Assembly: GCF_900090325.1 (NCBI RefSeq)
Contig: NZ_FMHW01000002.1
Coordinates: 558,001 to 622,000 of the forward strand
Direction of reading: 5' to 3'
From: Micromonospora pallida
Lineage (GTDB): Bacteria; Actinomycetota; Actinomycetes; Mycobacteriales; Micromonosporaceae
Length of the DNA stretch: 64,000 bases
The translations under genes were made by a program, and so were the position numbers. Under the pieces are notes generated by a model. That model was not told the DNA's origin. It saw only the letters and a list, made by a program, of their open reading frames with translations, and made no database searches. Numbering within the stretch: position 1 is the first letter of the stretch; every line of letters begins with the position of its first letter. This document shows, in pieces, positions 38,241-46,232 of the stretch.

Positions 38241-38351
38241 GAGGTAAGGACCGCTCGGGAAGAACCGGGTTACCGCCGAGGTTGTCGTAGGGGTCGGGAC
38301 AATCGACCTGACGGCGCGGGCGGTCGGTCCCGCACGACCCGGAGGTGACGC

Positions 38352-40340
38352 GTGAATCCCAACGGCGGCGGCATGGTCGGCTGGAGCATGCTCCGGTCGA
38401 TGCGGAACTCCGACGACGTCTCCACCCACCGGCTCAGCCGGGGCACCGGGCAGCGGATCGTCGCCTTCGCCCGGCCGTACCGTCGCGACATCGTGGTCTT
38501 CCTGGTCACCGTCGTGCTGGCCGCGATCATCGGGGTCGCCACCCCGGTACTGGCCGGCGACGTCATCAACGCGATCACCCGGGGCGGCACCGAGGCCGGC
38601 GCGACCGTGGTCCGGCTCGCCCTGTTCATCGCCGGTCTGGCCGTCGCCGACGCGCTGCTCTCGCTGGCCCAGCGCTGGTACTCCGCCCGCATCGGCGAGG
38701 GCATCATCCTCGACCTGCGCACCCGGGTCTACGACCACGTCCAGCGGATGCCGTTGCAGTTCTTCAGCCGTACCCAGACCGGGGCGCTGGTCAGCCGGTT
38801 GAACAACGACGTGCTGGGCGCCCAGCGGGCGTTCACCTCGACCCTGTCCGGCGTGGTCAGCAACGTCATCCAACTCGTGCTCACCGCCGCGGTGATGTTC
38901 ACCCTCTCCTGGCAGATCACCGTCCTGTCGCTGGTGCTGCTGCCGATCTTCATCATTCCGGCCCGCCGGGTCGGCCGGCGGCTGGCCGAGATCACCCGCG
39001 AGTCGTACAACCTCGACGCCAAGATGAACGCCACCATGACCGAGCGGTTCGGGGTGGCCGGAGCGATGCTGGTCAAGCTCTTCGGTGCTCCCGAGGTCGA
39101 GGCCCGCCGCTTCGCCCGCCGCGCCGAGCGGGTACGCGACATCGGCATCCAGTCGGCGATGTACTCGCGGACGTTCTTCGTGGCGATGCTGCTGGTCGCC
39201 TCGCTGGCCCAGGCGCTCACCTACGGCCTGGGCGGTTGGCTGGCGGTCAGCGGCGCGGTCAGCGCCGGCACCGTGGTCACCCTGGCCCTGCTGCTCACCC
39301 GCCTCTACGGGCCGCTGACCGCGCTGTCCAACGTCCGGGTGGACGTGATGAGCGCGCTGGTCTCCTTCGACCGGGTCTTCGAGGTGCTCGACCTGCGGCC
39401 CGGCATCGAGGAGAAGCCGGACGCGGTGTCCGTGCCACGCGGCAACGGCCGGCTCGAGTTCCGCGACGTGCGGTTCCGCTACCCGAGCGCGGCCGAGGTG
39501 TCGCTGGCCTCCCTGGAGGAGGTCGCCGCGCTGGACCGGAGGACCAACGAGCCGGTGCTGCGGGGTGTCTCGTTCGCGGTGGAGCCGGGGCAGATGGTCG
39601 CCCTGGTCGGGCCGTCCGGGGCCGGCAAGTCGACCATGTCGATGCTGGTGTCCCGGATCTACGACGTCACCGAGGGGCAGGTGCTGGTCGGCGGGGTGGA
39701 CGTCCGGGACGCGACGCTCGGCTCGCTGCGTGACGAGATCGGTGTGGTCACCCAGGACTCCCACCTGTTCCACGAGACCATCGCCGAGAACCTGCGGTAC
39801 GCCAAGCCCGACGCCACCGACGACGAACTCTGGGCCGCGCTGGCCGGCGCGCAGGTGGCCGACCTGGTGCGGTCCCTGCCCGACGGACTGGAGACGACGG
39901 TGGGGGAGCGGGGCTACCGCTTCTCCGGAGGCGAGAAGCAGCGCATCGCCATCGCCCGACTGCTGCTGAAGGCCCCGTCGGTCGTGATCCTCGACGAGGC
40001 CACCGCCCACCTCGACTCGGAGAGCGAGGCGGCGGTGCAGCGGGCGCTGTCGGTCGCGCTCGCCGGGCGTACCGCGCTGGTGATCGCGCACCGGCTCTCC
40101 ACCGTCCGGGACGCCGACCAGATCCTCGTCCTCGACGAGGGGCGCATCGTCGAGCGCGGTCGCCACGACGAACTGGTCGCGGTCGGCGGTCTCTACGCCG
40201 AGCTGTACCGCACCCAGTTCGCGGTGGCCGACTCTCCCAGCCCGTACGCCGACGCGACCGGCCCCGAGCCGGTGGTCACCACGGTGCCGATGGCGGCGTA
40301 CGTCGCCGAGGAGGCCCTGCCGCCACACGTGGCCAACTGA
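38352..40340 (+). CDS. ABC exporter, fused membrane and ATPase domains
   Basis: This 662-residue half-transporter has an N-terminal six-helix type I exporter domain (YRRDIVVFLVTVVLAAIIGV at the first helix) and a C-terminal ATPase domain with Walker A VGPSGAGKSTMSML, Q-loop VVTQDSHLFHETI, signature RFSGGEKQRIAIARLLL and Walker B VVILDEATAHLD. It presumably works as a homodimer on lipids or drugs. The ATPase domain has an extra loop (SLASLEEVAALDRRTNEP). The start is the GTG at 38352 behind GGAGG. It is a single gene. Confidence 0.92.
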   Translation: MNPNGGGMVGWSMLRSMRNSDDVSTHRLSRGTGQRIVAFARPYRRDIVVFLVTVVLAAIIGVATPVLAGDVINAITRGGTEAGATVVRLALFIAGLAVADALLSLAQRWYSARIGEGIILDLRTRVYDHVQRMPLQFFSRTQTGALVSRLNNDVLGAQRAFTSTLSGVVSNVIQLVLTAAVMFTLSWQITVLSLVLLPIFIIPARRVGRRLAEITRESYNLDAKMNATMTERFGVAGAMLVKLFGAPEVEARRFARRAERVRDIGIQSAMYSRTFFVAMLLVASLAQALTYGLGGWLAVSGAVSAGTVVTLALLLTRLYGPLTALSNVRVDVMSALVSFDRVFEVLDLRPGIEEKPDAVSVPRGNGRLEFRDVRFRYPSAAEVSLASLEEVAALDRRTNEPVLRGVSFAVEPGQMVALVGPSGAGKSTMSMLVSRIYDVTEGQVLVGGVDVRDATLGSLRDEIGVVTQDSHLFHETIAENLRYAKPDATDDELWAALAGAQVADLVRSLPDGLETTVGERGYRFSGGEKQRIAIARLLLKAPSVVILDEATAHLDSESEAAVQRALSVALAGRTALVIAHRLSTVRDADQILVLDEGRIVERGRHDELVAVGGLYAELYRTQFAVADSPSPYADATGPEPVVTTVPMAAYVAEEALPPHVAN

Positions 40341-40389
40341 GTACGCGCCGGGACGCCCGGCCCGCTGGCACCGGGCGGCGACACATCCG

Positions 40390-40410
40390 ACCGGCGGGGA
40401 CGCCGCCGGT
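40390..40410. terminator. Hairpin between convergent exporter and mug genes
   Basis: ACCGGCGG (40390-40397) pairs perfectly with CCGCCGGT (40403-40410) around GGACG. It lies in the 81-bp gap between the convergent ABC exporter and mug genes and could serve both. Confidence 0.55.
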
Positions 40411-40421
40411 GCGGCGGAGGG

Positions 40422-41039
40422 TCAGCCCGCCGCGCGTACCGCCGCCCGCAGCTCGCCGAAGGCGGCGCCGAGCGTCTCGGCGGTGAAGTGGGCGTTCAGT
40501 CCGCTCGGGTTCGGCAGCACCCACAACCGGGCGTCGCCGAGCCGTTCCGGTTGGGGTCCGAAGCTGGCCTTCGGGCGGGCGAACCCGGCACGGTAGGCGG
40601 TCACCCCGACCACCGCGACCCAGCGCGGCCGGTGCCGGACGACCTTGTCGGTGAGGATCCGGGCCCCGGCAACCAGCTCGGCCGCGGTCAGCTCGTCGGC
40701 GCGGGCACTGGCCCGGGCCACCATGTTGGTGATGCCGAGGCCGAGGCCGGGCAGCTCGTCCTGCTCACTCGGATGCAGTTGGCGCGAGGTGAAGCCGCCC
40801 CGGTGCAGGGCGGGCCAGAACCGGTTGCCGGGACGGGCGAAGTGCCAGCCGGTCGCCGCCGTCCACAGCCCGGGGTTGATCCCGACGAAGAGCACGTCCA
40901 GTCCGTCGGCGAGCACGTCGGGGATGGTCCGGTCCGCCGCGGCGGCGAGCTGCTCCCGGGTCGGCCGGGCCGACGGCAGCGGCGGGTCGGTCACGGCCGG
41001 GGTCGACCGGGTGACCCGCCGACTGCCGGTGGCGGTCAC
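40422..41039 (-). CDS. mug: G/U mismatch-specific DNA glycosylase
   Basis: Mug removes uracil and ethenocytosine from mismatched DNA. The 205-residue protein contains the active-site motif VLFVGINPGLWTAATGWHFA, with the GINPG core, then RPGNRFWPALHRGGF and the DNA-intercalating region VLPNPSGLNAHFT. The first 30 residues are variable. The GTG start at 41039 overlaps the SDR stop by 4 bp (GTGA). It is the last gene of a minus-strand run. Confidence 0.92.
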   Translation of the reverse strand: MTATGSRRVTRSTPAVTDPPLPSARPTREQLAAAADRTIPDVLADGLDVLFVGINPGLWTAATGWHFARPGNRFWPALHRGGFTSRQLHPSEQDELPGLGLGITNMVARASARADELTAAELVAGARILTDKVVRHRPRWVAVVGVTAYRAGFARPKASFGPQPERLGDARLWVLPNPSGLNAHFTAETLGAAFGELRAAVRAAG

Positions 41040-41797
41040 AGGTCGCGGGTCGCGCCGCCGTCGACCGGGACGGTGATGCCGGTCAGGTAGCTGGCGGCGG
41101 GGGAGAGGACGAACGCGGCGACCCGGCCGAACTCCGTCGGCTCGCCCACCCGGCGCAGCGGGATGCCCTCCTCCGCTGCGGCCCGGGCCGCCTCGGCGTC
41201 CCCGGTGGCCGCGAAGAGCTGCCGGTTGCGGTCGGTCATGATCCGCCCCGGCAGCAGCCCGACCACCCGGACGCCCTGGGGACCGTACTCGTCGGCGACG
41301 TCCTTGGCCACGCCGGCCAGGCCGGGCCGCAGCCCGTTGGAGATGCCCAGACCGGTGATCGGGTACCGCGCCGAGGTGGAGAGGACCAGCCCGATCGCGC
41401 CGCCGGCCGGGAGCGCGTCGGCGACCGTCCGGACCATGCGGACGGTGCCCAGGAAGACCGTCTCGAAGGAGGTCCGCCACTGCTCGTCGCTCACCCCGGC
41501 GGCGGTGCCCGGCGGCGGCCCGCCGACCGAGACCAGTGCGCCGTCGAGCCGGCCGAACCGCTCCCGGGCGGTGTCGACCAGCCGTTGCGGCAGCGCCGGG
41601 TCGGCCAGGTCACCGGGGACCCCGACGGCGTGTGCCGGGCCGCCGAGCCGCTCGACGGCGGCGGAGACCGCGTCCGTGTCCCGGGCGGAGAGCACCACCT
41701 TCGCCCCGTCCGCGACGAGGCACTCGGCGGTGGCGAAGCCGAGCCCCCGGGAGGCGCCGGTCAGCACGTACACCCGGTCGGTGAGTCCCAGATCCAT
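41036..41797 (-). CDS. SDR-family oxidoreductase
   Basis: This 253-residue short-chain dehydrogenase has the NAD(P)-binding motif VLTGASRGLGFATAECLVAD, an Asn-Ala-Gly-like VSVGGPPPGTAAG, and the active site with Ser in LSTSARYPITG and the Tyr in YP, although the YxxxK lysine is not in its usual place (RYPITGLGISN). It ends with SYLTGITVPVDGGA. The reading of the catalytic lysine is worth checking. It lies 32 bp after the MNIO partner gene and overlaps mug. Confidence 0.82.
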   Translation of the reverse strand: MDLGLTDRVYVLTGASRGLGFATAECLVADGAKVVLSARDTDAVSAAVERLGGPAHAVGVPGDLADPALPQRLVDTARERFGRLDGALVSVGGPPPGTAAGVSDEQWRTSFETVFLGTVRMVRTVADALPAGGAIGLVLSTSARYPITGLGISNGLRPGLAGVAKDVADEYGPQGVRVVGLLPGRIMTDRNRQLFAATGDAEAARAAAEEGIPLRRVGEPTEFGRVAAFVLSPAASYLTGITVPVDGGATRDL

Positions 41798-41829
41798 GCC
41801 GTCGATCCTGCCGTAGCCGGCCGGCGTCG

Positions 41830-42444
41830 CTACCGCCGGGTGCCGAGCAGGCGTACCCGGCCGGCGAGCTGCACCGCGACGGCGTCGCCGACCCGGACGA
41901 CGGCCGGCAGCCGACGCGGGCGCGGGGACTGCTCACCGTCGTAGCGGTGGGCGGCCTCGCGGCTGGCGAGTTCCCCGACGGCCAGTGCGGGCAGGCCGTC
42001 CCCAGCGCGCAACTCGCGGGCGAGGTCCCAGCCGTCGCGCAACCCGCCCCGGGTGGGCCGGGTCGCCGCCCACCGGACGAAGGTCGCCGGCCAGGCGTGG
42101 CCGAGCCCGGCGGCGAGCAGCGGCCAGTGCCGGGCGACCTCCCCGGCACGTTTGCGCAGCAGCGCCTCCCGGGCCGCGCCGAACCGGCGGAGGTCGAAGC
42201 CGGGCGGCGGATCGGCCCCGGCGACCAGGGCCGCGACCAGGGCAGCCTGCCGGGCGGCGAGGTCCCCGGGCACGTCCGCACCGCCGACGCCCCCCGTCTG
42301 CGCGGCGGTGCCCGCTGCGTCGGGTGGTTGCAGGGGACCCCTGCTACTCGAAAAGAGGTAACAAGGGTCCCCTGCTACCACCTCAGCCACCTCAGACCGG
42401 GCAGGGGGATGGTGAGCAGCGGTCGGGGCGGTCAGGTCGTTCAT
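41830..42444 (-). CDS. MNIO partner protein (SCO6045-like)
   Basis: This 204-residue protein resembles the SCO6045-like family, which sits beside DUF692 enzymes in actinobacteria. The core reads AARQAALVAALVAGADPPPG, FDLRRFGAAREALLRKRAGE, VARHWPLLAAGLG and WPATFVRWAATRPTRGGLRD. In known MNIO systems a second protein (MbnC, TglI) helps bind the precursor peptide, so this is a likely recognition subunit. The start is the ATG at 42444, overlapping the MNIO stop by 4 bp. Residues about 21-41 are encoded by a copy of the palindromic element. Confidence 0.7.
   Translation of the reverse strand: MNDLTAPTAAHHPPARSEVAEVVAGDPCYLFSSSRGPLQPPDAAGTAAQTGGVGGADVPGDLAARQAALVAALVAGADPPPGFDLRRFGAAREALLRKRAGEVARHWPLLAAGLGHAWPATFVRWAATRPTRGGLRDGWDLARELRAGDGLPALAVGELASREAAHRYDGEQSPRPRRLPAVVRVGDAVAVQLAGRVRLLGTRR
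42323..42382. repeat. Palindromic element, copy 2, inside a coding region
   Basis: GGTGGTTGCAGGGGACCC (42323-42340) pairs with GGGTCCCCTGCTACCACC (42365-42382) with one mismatch across a 24-nt loop. It is an inverted copy of 10908-10967. The T-A pair at position 15 of the core has become A-T, so the stem is kept. It lies in frame in the MNIO partner gene and encodes VVAGDPCYLFSSSRGPLQPP. Confidence 0.85.
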
Positions 42445-43394
42445 GTGACCACCGGCCAGCCGGCCGCCGTGGCGAGCGCGTCCAGTTCGGCCCGGAGCGT
42501 CGCCGCCGGCGGGTAGCGTCCGTCCCGTTCGAGCAGTAGCGCGGGCGGTCGGTGCCGGGCGCACAACTCGCCGACCAGGTCGAGGACCTCCGGCGGTACG
42601 GCGTCGGTGTGCGTGTCGTGGTAGAGCCCGTCGTGTTCGGCCCCTCCGGCGACGTGCCCGTACGCGACCCGCTCGAGCGGGAGCCGGCCGAGCAGCGCGA
42701 GCGGGTCGGTGCCCCGGTTGCGGGCGTTGGCGTACACGTTGGCGACGTCGAGCAGCAGCAGGGCGTCGGTGCGGTCCAGGATCTCGGTGACGAACGCGGC
42801 CTCGTCCAGCTCGTCGTCGGGCCAGTCGAACAGGGCGGCGATCGGCTCCAGCGCGATCGGCACCGGCAGCTCCGCCTGCGCGCGCCGGACGTTGGCCGCC
42901 ACCACCTCGACCGCCTCCCGGGTGCGGGGCAGCGGCAGCAGGTGGCCGGCCTCCATCCCGCCGGCCCGGACGAAGGCGATGTGCTCGCTGACCAGCGGCG
43001 CGTCCAGCAGGTCGGCGACCGCGGCCAGGTGGGCCACCCGCGCCGGCTCGACCGGTTCCACGCCGCCGAGGGAGAGCCGCACCCCGTGCGGTACGACGGT
43101 CACCCCGGCCGCCCGCAGCTCGGCGAGCCCGACCGGCAGAGGCCCGGCCGGGGCGACGCTCTCCGCGATCACCTCGACGAAGCGCAGGCCGGGCAGGTCG
43201 GCGACGAACCCGGCGATCTCCGGCCGCCACCCGATGCCGACACCGGCCGGTGCCGCCGCCCGGTTCGCGCGGCTGACTCCGGTTGCCTTCGCCCCAGGCC
43301 CGGTCGTTTTCGCCCCAGGCCCGGACGTCTTCGCGCTGGTGGGGCCGGTCGCCTTCGCGTCGGTGGGACCGGTCGTCCGGGCCGGCGTGGTCAT
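42441..43394 (-). CDS. DUF692 multinuclear iron oxygenase (MNIO)
   Basis: DUF692/MNIO enzymes (MbnB, TglH) use two or three irons to rebuild cysteine side chains in ribosomal peptides. The 317-residue protein keeps the metal-binding motifs: GIGWRPEIAGFV, VVPHGVRLSLGG, LVSEHIAFVRAGG, PIALEPIAALFDWP, LLLDVANVYANARN, YGHVAGGAEHDGLYHDTHTD and LLLERDGRYP. The first 40 residues are an extension of GPxxAKxT repeats not usual in the family. The ATG at 43394 overlaps the upstream Cys-tail gene by 4 bp, and its stop overlaps the partner gene by 4 bp. Confidence 0.88.
   Translation of the reverse strand: MTTPARTTGPTDAKATGPTSAKTSGPGAKTTGPGAKATGVSRANRAAAPAGVGIGWRPEIAGFVADLPGLRFVEVIAESVAPAGPLPVGLAELRAAGVTVVPHGVRLSLGGVEPVEPARVAHLAAVADLLDAPLVSEHIAFVRAGGMEAGHLLPLPRTREAVEVVAANVRRAQAELPVPIALEPIAALFDWPDDELDEAAFVTEILDRTDALLLLDVANVYANARNRGTDPLALLGRLPLERVAYGHVAGGAEHDGLYHDTHTDAVPPEVLDLVGELCARHRPPALLLERDGRYPPAATLRAELDALATAAGWPVVT
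43281..43370 (-). repeat. Four 21-24 bp repeats in the MNIO N-terminal region
   Basis: Four units (43281-43301, 43302-43322, 43323-43346, 43347-43370) each start GG(T/A)(T/C)G and contain TTCGC. They encode GPTDAKAT, GPTSAKTS, GPGAKTT and GPGAKAT at the start of the MNIO protein. Confidence 0.75.
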
Positions 43395-44314
43395 CCGCCG
43401 CACCCGCCTCCGCCGCAGCCCCCACCGCCGCCGCAGGAACTGCCGCCGCCGCTGTCCCCGCCGCCGCCCCCGCTGTCTCCACCCCCGCAGCCGCCGCTGC
43501 TGCCGCTGCTGCCAGCCGCCTGGCGCTGGATCTCGGCCTCCTGAGCGAAGGTGGGGTCGGCCGCCCAGAGCGTGGCGGCGCCGAAGAGCGCCACGCCCAT
43601 CGCCGTCCCGGCCGCGCCATAGGTGGCGTACGCGGGCGCGGTGGAGGGCGTCAGGTACTGGTAGTGGGCCCGCAGGTTGCGCAGCGCGGTCCGACCGGCG
43701 CGGGTCTGGTACGGCACCCGGCGTGCCTGCACCGCGGAGATCACCACGAGCACGATCAGGCTGACGACGAGGAAGCCCACCGGCTGGTCGTTGTCGAACC
43801 CGGCGAACAGCCGCAGCATGCCGACGAAGAGCAGCACGGTGAGCAGCACCGGGCCGAACCGGGCGGCGCGCCTCCGGCCGGCGTCGATGGCCAGCCCCCG
43901 GTTCTCCAGGTCCTGGCGAAGCTGGCCGAGCGCGGTGGCCACCCAGTGGTCCTGCGGCAGGTCACGGCTGCGGACGCCCCGACTGGCCGCCTGGTACACC
44001 GCCTGGTCCAGCGGGGTGGCCCCGGCGGGCAGCGGACCTGTGGCCCGCAGCAGCCGGCGGCGGTCCGCCCCGACCGCGCCGACGCTGCGCAGGGCGCCGA
44101 TGGAGCTGTAGACGGCCAGCCGCGCGCCGCCGTTGAGGTACGCGGCCTGCTGCGGCCCGAGGTGGTCGAAGCCGGGCTGCTGGTGGCCCTTGAAGAGCCA
44201 GGCACGGTGGATGGCCGAACCGACCACCACCAGCACGGCCACCGTCAGGTAGCCGGCGAGGAAGGCGGGGCCGGAGATGCCCCAGGTGTCGCCCGTGGCC
44301 GCCAGTAGGGTCAT
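43391..44314 (-). CDS. TIGR04222-like membrane protein with Gly/Cys-rich tail
   Basis: The 307-residue protein has a hydrophobic N-terminal helix (AFLAGYLTVAVLVVVGSAIH), a middle domain of TIGR04222 type (LDQAVYQAASRGVRSRDLPQ), two further hydrophobic segments and a fourth near residue 245. The last 40 residues are almost only Gly, Ser, Asp and Cys: SGGCGGG, then SSCGGGGGCGGGGCGG. Four cysteines sit in this tail, which ends two residues after the last. The tail is the likely substrate of the MNIO enzyme encoded next. The start is the ATG at 44314, with GGAG behind it. Confidence 0.82.
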   Translation of the reverse strand: MTLLAATGDTWGISGPAFLAGYLTVAVLVVVGSAIHRAWLFKGHQQPGFDHLGPQQAAYLNGGARLAVYSSIGALRSVGAVGADRRRLLRATGPLPAGATPLDQAVYQAASRGVRSRDLPQDHWVATALGQLRQDLENRGLAIDAGRRRAARFGPVLLTVLLFVGMLRLFAGFDNDQPVGFLVVSLIVLVVISAVQARRVPYQTRAGRTALRNLRAHYQYLTPSTAPAYATYGAAGTAMGVALFGAATLWAADPTFAQEAEIQRQAAGSSGSSGGCGGGDSGGGGGDSGGGSSCGGGGGCGGGGCGG

Positions 44315-44456
44315 CGTCTGCTCCTGTCCGGGAGGGGTCGCGGCCCATTGTGGGGCAACCCCGCCAGGGGCGGAACCGCAGGTGAGCCGGGTTCTCGGGC
44401 TGCCAGCGGTCGATCACCCACGGTCGCCGGAAGCGGATCCCACCGTGCCGGGCGGG

Positions 44457-45029
44457 TCAGCGGCGGCGTACCGCCTCCTCGACCAGGTCGAGCACCGGGC
44501 CGAGGTCACCGGCGGGGCGCCCCATCGCCAGGTGCAGGACGAGACCGTCGTAGGCCAGCTCCAGGAAGCGGGCGAGCACGTCGATCGGCATGTCGTCGCG
44601 GAGCACCCCGGCCTCGCGTTGCCGGGCCAGCCGCTCGCGGGTGGCCTCGGCGATCGCGGCCGAGCGCTCGGCCCAGCGGCGGGCGAAGGCCGGGTCGGTG
44701 CGCAGCCTGCGGGAGACCTCCAACTGGCTGCCGAGCCAGCCAGTGGTGTCCGGGGACATCGCCCGGGCGAGCAGGTCCCGCATGACCTGCACCAGGCCGT
44801 TGCGGGCCACCGTCTCCACCATTGCCGCCGCGTCGTCCTCAGCGACGGCGAGGAAGAGGGAGTCCTTGTCCCGGAAGTGGTGGAAGATCGCGCCCCGGGA
44901 AAGGCCGGTCGCCTCCTCCAGCCGGCGGACGGTGGCTCCCTCGTAGCCGTGCCGGGCGAAGCAGGCGCGCGCGGCGGCGAGGATCTCCTGGCGGCGCGCG
45001 TCGAGCTGGTCCTGGCTTACTCTGGGCAC
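44457..45029 (-). CDS. TetR-family regulator (AcnR-like)
   Basis: This 190-residue TetR regulator has the N-terminal helix-turn-helix ARACFARHGYEGATVRRLEE, ATGLSRGAIFHHFRDKDSLF. The ligand domain (GLVQVMRDLLARAMSPDTTG, QLEVSRRLRTDPAFARRWAE) is like AcnR, the aconitase repressor of corynebacteria, but acn is not in this window. The start is the GTG at 45029. It is divergent from the nitrilase-family gene, with a 12-bp palindrome between them that is a likely operator. Confidence 0.85.
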   Translation of the reverse strand: MPRVSQDQLDARRQEILAAARACFARHGYEGATVRRLEEATGLSRGAIFHHFRDKDSLFLAVAEDDAAAMVETVARNGLVQVMRDLLARAMSPDTTGWLGSQLEVSRRLRTDPAFARRWAERSAAIAEATRERLARQREAGVLRDDMPIDVLARFLELAYDGLVLHLAMGRPAGDLGPVLDLVEEAVRRR

Positions 45030-45062
45030 GTCTCGATCGTCGCAGGTGCCCCGCCCCGACGC

Positions 45063-45080
45063 AAACCGTACGTACGGCTT
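45063..45080. promoter_or_regulatory. Palindromic operator CCGTACGTACGG
   Basis: CCGTACGTACGG (45066-45077) is a perfect 12-bp palindrome, and AA/TT flanks extend the symmetry to 45063-45080. It lies in the 92-bp gap between tetR and the nitrilase-family gene. Confidence 0.55.
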
Positions 45081-45109
45081 GTGAGTGTCCCGGGAGGGCG
45101 GCCGGGACC

Positions 45110-45115
45110 TACCAT
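45110..45115 (+). promoter_or_regulatory. Candidate -10 element, leaderless start
   Basis: TACCAT fits TANNNT and lies six bases before the ATG at 45122. No ribosome site is evident. Confidence 0.4.
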
Positions 45116-45121
45116 CGCGGG

Positions 45122-45973
45122 ATGACGTCGCTGCCCGCCACCGCGCTGACCGTGGCCACCGTCCAGGCCGACCCCGTACCCGGTGAGGTGGCCGAGAACG
45201 CGGTGACCGCCGCCCGGCTGGCGCGCCGGGCGGCCGACTCCGGCGCGCGGCTGGCGGTCCTGCCCGAGCTGTTCCTCTCGGCGTACCACCCACCGGCGCT
45301 CGCCGCCGACCCGGCCGGCACCGACGTCGCGGCCGACCCGGACGCGCTGGTCGTCGACCCCCGCCTGGACCCGGTGCGCGCGGCGGCCCGGGACACCGGC
45401 ACGGTGCTGGTCCTCGGCGCGGCGGTCCGCCACCCGGACCAGCGGCGGACCATCTCCGCCCTGGTCGTCGACCGGGCCGGGACGGTCCGCGTCGGCTACG
45501 ACAAGCAGCAGCTCTGGAGCGAGGAGCGGGAGCTGTTCACCCCGGGCCGGCGCGGGGCGACGCTGCTGGTCGACGACTGGCGGTTCGGCCTCGGCATCTG
45601 CTACGACGGCTGCTTTCCCGAGCACGGTCGCGCCGCGGCGGACGACGGTGCCCACGGCTACCTCTGCCCGAGCGGCTACGTGGTCGGGTCCGCGCACCGG
45701 CGGGACGTCTACTACGCGGCCCGGGCGCTGGACAACACCATGTACGTCGTCTTCGCCAACTCCGTCGACGGCACCGCCCCCTGGCGGTTCAACGGTGGCG
45801 CGGCGGTGTACGACCCGGAGGGCCGGTGCCTGGTGCGGGGCGCGGACACCGGGGAGGACGTGCTGGTCGCGACGCTCGACCCGGAGCAGCTCGCCCGGAC
45901 CCGCGCCGACCACCCCATGCTCGCCGACCGGCTGGCCGACCAGGGGCCGCGGCGGGCGCTGGTCACCGGCTGA
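45122..45973 (+). CDS. Carbon-nitrogen hydrolase (nitrilase superfamily)
   Basis: This 283-residue protein belongs to the nitrilase superfamily, which hydrolyses non-peptide C-N bonds in amides and carbamoyl compounds. The catalytic triad is visible: Glu in AVLPELFLSAY, Lys in VGYDKQQLW and Cys in LGICYDGCFPEHG. The extra Cys after GICYD is as in many members. The substrate is not readable. It is divergent from the TetR regulator, which probably controls it through the palindrome between them. Confidence 0.9.
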   Translation: MTSLPATALTVATVQADPVPGEVAENAVTAARLARRAADSGARLAVLPELFLSAYHPPALAADPAGTDVAADPDALVVDPRLDPVRAAARDTGTVLVLGAAVRHPDQRRTISALVVDRAGTVRVGYDKQQLWSEERELFTPGRRGATLLVDDWRFGLGICYDGCFPEHGRAAADDGAHGYLCPSGYVVGSAHRRDVYYAARALDNTMYVVFANSVDGTAPWRFNGGAAVYDPEGRCLVRGADTGEDVLVATLDPEQLARTRADHPMLADRLADQGPRRALVTG

Positions 45974-46232
45974 GTCGGCGACCGCCGGCGAGTCGTCCGA
46001 ACCCGGCGGCCCTGCCCGGCACGTTTCCGCCGCCGCCCGGCACGTTCCCCTGGTGCCGCGTCTCCAGGGGTGGCGGTAAATCGGTTGCGGGCCCGGCGGG
46101 CAGTGGCGAGCATGGTCCGCGCAGAGCGCACTCCGGGCGTCGCCCGGTCGAGGAGAGGGGGTCGGTCATGGCCGTCTTCGCAGGGTCCTTCCACCTGCCT
46201 CCATCAGCCTCGATCAAGGGATCACCGCTCCA

